34,193 bases of DNA from Bacteroidota bacterium (GTDB lineage Bacteria; Bacteroidota; Bacteroidia; B-17B0; Aurantibacillaceae): positions 1-34,193 of the forward strand of contig JACDED010000035.1 of assembly GCA_013816615.1 (NCBI GenBank), given 5' to 3'. The notes under the pieces are model-generated. The model worked only from the letters and a program-made list of their open reading frames with translations, was not told the origin of the DNA and searched no databases. The position numbers and the translations under genes are program-made. Positions 32,004-34,193 of the stretch are shown one piece after another. Positions within the stretch are counted from its first letter, which is position 1, and every line of letters starts with the position of its first letter.

Positions 32004-33461
32004 TTGTCTGTCTTCTTAAAATATACATCTTGCTTTTTACTTCTTTTTTTCATCTCCTGTAAAAAAGATGTTGGCTATGTAAATAAAGGCGATTACCCAA
32101 AAGAAATCGGGATGATCGTTTCTAAAAGCTGTGCTGTAGCGGGTTGTCATAACAGTAAAAGCTTTGAAGCTGCAAGTGGTTATAATCTTGAAACGTGGAG
32201 TACTATGTTCTCAGGCAGTAACAATGGTTCACCTGTAATTCCTTTCAGTAGTAAATTTTCATCGCTTTGCTATTATATTAATACCTATCCTGAATTGGGT
32301 TTGCAAAACTCACCAACCATGCCACTTAATAAACCGGCCTTATCATACAAAGAGGTTAAGAAAATAAAAGACTGGATAGATGAGGGCGCACCAGATATTA
32401 ACGGCAATATTAAATGGGCAGATAATCCATTAAGAAAAAAAGTTTACGCCGTTAACCAGGGTTGCGATGTTGTTACCGTTTTTGATGCGGCAACACAATT
32501 GCCAATGCGCTTTATTGAAGTTGGAAATAAACCAGGCGTAATTGAAACGCCTCACCAGGTAAGGGTTTCGCCGGATGGCAAATACTGGTACGTTATTTTT
32601 ATCAATAATAACATCATGCAAAAATTTAGTTGCAGTGATGATAGTTATGTGGGTCAGATTCCACTATCCCCCTTAGCCGCCGGAACAGGAACAGATAATG
32701 CGCTTGATTGGAATACATTTGTGATCTCTAAAGACAGTAAACGCGCTTACTGCGCATCGTGGACGCCAAGCGGTTGTATTACGGCGGTAGATCTTGAGAA
32801 CAATAAATTATTGCATTTTATTGGCGGACAATATTACCCGCATGCTATTTGTTTGGATGCAACAGAACAAAATATTTATGTAGGCGCACAAACCGGGAAT
32901 TTTTTAGTAAAAATAGACACTGCTTTTTCAGGATCGAATGATATTTTATTGGAGGGTTCAAAAAATTTAAGTTCATCGTTAGATCCGCATGATATTATCT
33001 TATCGCCTAATAACCAACTTTTAATTACCTGTCAAAAATCAAATGATGTAAGGGTTTACGATATTTCTTTAGGTGCAGTTACAAATACAATTGGCACAGG
33101 AAAATATCCGCAGGAAATTATTTTTTCACCTGTTTACAATAGTTATTTTGTAAGCTGCACTTATGATAGTACAACTTTTCCAGGCTCAATGGGTTTGGTT
33201 TCAAAAATAAATGCCGCAGGATTTATGGTGTCTAATTTAAAGGTAGGGTATCAGCCACACGGCCTTGCTATTGATGAAGCTAAACGTTTACTGTATGTAA
33301 CATCGCGTAATGTTCAATCCAACGGCCCCGCGCCACATCATACCAGCCAATGCAACGGACGGAATGGTTTTGTGAATTTTATTGACCTTGTATCTTATAG
33401 TGTTTTACCAAAACGATATGAACTAAGTGTTGACCCTTACTTTATCTTTACACGACCATAA
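32004..33461 (+). CDS. Lipoprotein: cytochrome c-like domain plus beta-propeller
   Basis: A 485-residue protein beginning MSVFLKYTSCFLLLFFISC, a type II signal peptide with the lipid Cys19. Residues about 35-130 form a cytochrome c-like domain with SKSCAVAGCHNS (Cys43, Cys48, His49: CX4CH rather than CX2CH) and a distal MPLNKPALSYKEVKKIKDWIDEGAP segment that supplies a candidate Met ligand. The rest (about 140-480) has repeated strands such as VRVSPDGKYWYVIF, FVISKDSKRAYCASW, IILSPNNQLLITCQKS and LAIDEAKRLLYVTSR, a YVTN-type beta-propeller. The start is TTG at 32004, one base after the upstream stop. A surface or periplasmic electron-transfer or substrate-binding role is possible; heme attachment through CX4CH is not proven. 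Confidence 0.72.
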   Translation: MSVFLKYTSCFLLLFFISCKKDVGYVNKGDYPKEIGMIVSKSCAVAGCHNSKSFEAASGYNLETWSTMFSGSNNGSPVIPFSSKFSSLCYYINTYPELGLQNSPTMPLNKPALSYKEVKKIKDWIDEGAPDINGNIKWADNPLRKKVYAVNQGCDVVTVFDAATQLPMRFIEVGNKPGVIETPHQVRVSPDGKYWYVIFINNNIMQKFSCSDDSYVGQIPLSPLAAGTGTDNALDWNTFVISKDSKRAYCASWTPSGCITAVDLENNKLLHFIGGQYYPHAICLDATEQNIYVGAQTGNFLVKIDTAFSGSNDILLEGSKNLSSSLDPHDIILSPNNQLLITCQKSNDVRVYDISLGAVTNTIGTGKYPQEIIFSPVYNSYFVSCTYDSTTFPGSMGLVSKINAAGFMVSNLKVGYQPHGLAIDEAKRLLYVTSRNVQSNGPAPHHTSQCNGRNGFVNFIDLVSYSVLPKRYELSVDPYFIFTRP

Positions 33462-33880
33462 TGGACATTAACGAAATATTAAAAAAACAACCCATACTCT
33501 TATTTGACGGCGAATGCGGTTTTTGCAATAGAAGTTTATTATATTTTTTAAAGCGTGAAAAAAATAAGGATATGCATTTTGCTTCCTTGCAATCAAAAGT
33601 TGGTAAAGAGTTAAGAGCTTATTTTGAGATAGAAGAAAAAACCGATAGCGTGATTTTGATCCGCGATCATTCTGCTTACATTAAATCCTGTGCAGCATTA
33701 CGTTTGTTTCCATACATGAAAGGCTTGTGGCCTCTGATGATAGTTTTTGTGATCGTTCCGCCTTTTATCCGCAACTGGGTTTATGACCTGATCGCAAAAA
33801 AAAGAATGAAAATTTTTGGCCGCGTGCAAAATTGTGAATTACTGCCAAAAGAAGATAAGGAACGGTTTTTAGATCTTTGA
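33461..33880 (+). CDS. Thiol-disulfide oxidoreductase, DCC family (DUF393)
   Basis: A 139-residue protein starting ILLFDGECGFCNRS, the DxxCxxC signature (Asp16, Cys19, Cys22) of the DCC family, named for the DGxC motif and related to YuxK. A hydrophobic stretch WPLMIVFVIVPPFIRNWVYDLI lies at about 92-113, and Arg/Lys-rich C-terminal residues include NCELLPKEDKERF. Activity is predicted thiol-disulfide exchange; the partner is unknown. Its ATG overlaps the stop of the cytochrome-propeller gene by one base, so they are translationally coupled. In other Bacteroidota this family often neighbours HTTM proteins, one of which is at 22932-23759 here but not adjacent. Confidence 0.9.
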   Translation: MDINEILKKQPILLFDGECGFCNRSLLYFLKREKNKDMHFASLQSKVGKELRAYFEIEEKTDSVILIRDHSAYIKSCAALRLFPYMKGLWPLMIVFVIVPPFIRNWVYDLIAKKRMKIFGRVQNCELLPKEDKERFLDL

Positions 33881-33886
33881 TCCGAT

Positions 33887-34144
33887 CTATTTCCGTTCTG
33901 CAAAAGCAATACTTGCAACTGATAATTTAATTCCTTCCACATCTTTTAAAGCCATCCAGGCAGCTTCAATAGTAGCGCCCGTTGTAATTACATCATCTAC
34001 CAATAAAACATGTTTGTTAATGAATGCTTCTTTATTTTTTAAATTAAAGATACCTTCTACGTTTTCCCAACGCTGGTACTTTTTCTTTTTGGTTTGTGTA
34101 CTTGTTTCATGTGCGCGTTCAAATGATAATACATCTAATACTAA
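33887..34144 (-). pseudogene. comF: Truncated comF (phosphoribosyltransferase), C-terminal 85 codons
   Basis: The minus-strand frame ending at the TAG at 33887-33889 contains the C-terminal half of ComF: SFERAHETSTQTKKKKYQRWENVEGIF (the TQT and R-W-x-N-V motifs; only landmarks given) and the PRPP site VLLVDDVITTGATIE, then ending SIAFAERK. In the 5' direction it runs into an in-frame stop at 34145-34147 before any start codon. The N-terminal zinc-ribbon half is missing and is replaced by A+T-rich sequence. ComF supports natural transformation and may also salvage nucleobases; here it is probably inactivated by an insertion or cut by an assembly break. Gene identity is clear; the cause of truncation is inference. 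Confidence 0.8.
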
Positions 34145-34159
34145 TTAGTGTTCTATAAT

Positions 34160-34184
34160 ATACAAATATTTGTTATATTTGTAT
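34160..34184 (+). promoter_or_regulatory. Palindromic operator-like site with -7 box
   Basis: ATACAAATA (34160-34168) and TATTTGTAT (34176-34184) are perfect 9-base arms, and a -7 box TATATTTG (34174-34181) overlaps the right arm. An ATG (34190) follows at once, and the window ends. The arrangement fits a self-regulated gene with a repressor binding over its promoter, but the coding part is not in the window. Confidence 0.45.
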
Positions 34185-34193
34185 CAATTATGG

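Noticed and set aside
1-34193. CRISPR array, prophage, toxin-antitoxin operon or defence island
   Set aside because: No direct-repeat arrays with spacers and no phage structural, toxin or defence genes were seen; only fragments at the window edges suggest mobile DNA.

Overview
The window looks like chromosomal DNA of a member of the Bacteroidota (Bacteroidetes). Several independent signs agree: A+T-rich DNA, start codons with almost no Shine-Dalgarno sequences, promoters of the phylum-specific type TTTG-N19-TAnnTTTG (clear at 379-409, 7688-7718 and 14743-14773), three large secreted proteins with type IX secretion (T9SS) C-terminal sorting domains, and lipoproteins with short lipoboxes. I cannot name a genus. 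The two ends look like accessory or assembly-break sequence: the left end is a fragment of an IS21-type istB gene, and the right end is a comF gene cut off at its 5' side by unrelated A+T-rich DNA that carries a promoter-like palindrome.

Layout. 1-410: istB remnant, a CAU-anticodon tRNA with its own promoter and terminator. 455-3043: MFS transporter (-), HAD hydrolase (+), stand-alone receiver protein (+). 3044-3333: a convergent gap holding a multi-hairpin element. 3334-5655: ybfF-like esterase and pdxJ (-), divergent from a CBS-domain protein (+). 5669-5767: long inverted repeat. 5768-7673: nifU-like, metF, truB operon (-), divergent from rlmB (+, 7787-8521). 8540-8700: second long inverted repeat. 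8729-9523: alpha/beta hydrolase (-). 9640-11908: feoA-feoB ferrous iron uptake. 12018-14699: M1 aminopeptidase lipoprotein with a terminator. 14780-21040: a same-strand run of eight genes (lipoprotein, DEDDy exonuclease, gpsA, PAP2-like membrane protein, NAD-dependent epimerase, deoxynucleoside kinase, SiaB-family kinase, GT4 glycosyltransferase). 21025-23759: rsmA, prfB and an HTTM-type membrane protein (-). 23825-25066: GT87-type mannosyltransferase-like membrane protein. 25053-29634: two tandem paralogous PKD/T9SS type B surface proteins (-). 29766-33880: FG-GAP repeat T9SS type A protein, a lipoprotein that joins a cytochrome-like domain to a beta-propeller, and a DCC-family oxidoreductase (+). 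33887-34144: truncated comF (-).

How the genes fit together. Most of the window is housekeeping: translation (truB, rlmB, rsmA, prfB, tRNA), cofactors and one-carbon metabolism (pdxJ, metF, Fe-S carrier), iron uptake, phospholipid precursor (gpsA) and nucleotide salvage. prfB contains the classic autoregulatory +1 frameshift site, so its first 21 codons lie in another frame from the rest. The right third (25-33.5 kb) is a cell-envelope region: tandem giant surface proteins plus a probable secreted-protein/cytochrome/oxidoreductase operon.

No CRISPR array, toxin-antitoxin pair, phage or intact transposon is visible. The least explained items are the structured intergenic elements at the three convergent junctions with real spacers, the disrupted comF end, the CX4CH cytochrome-propeller lipoprotein and the orphan SiaB-type kinase.
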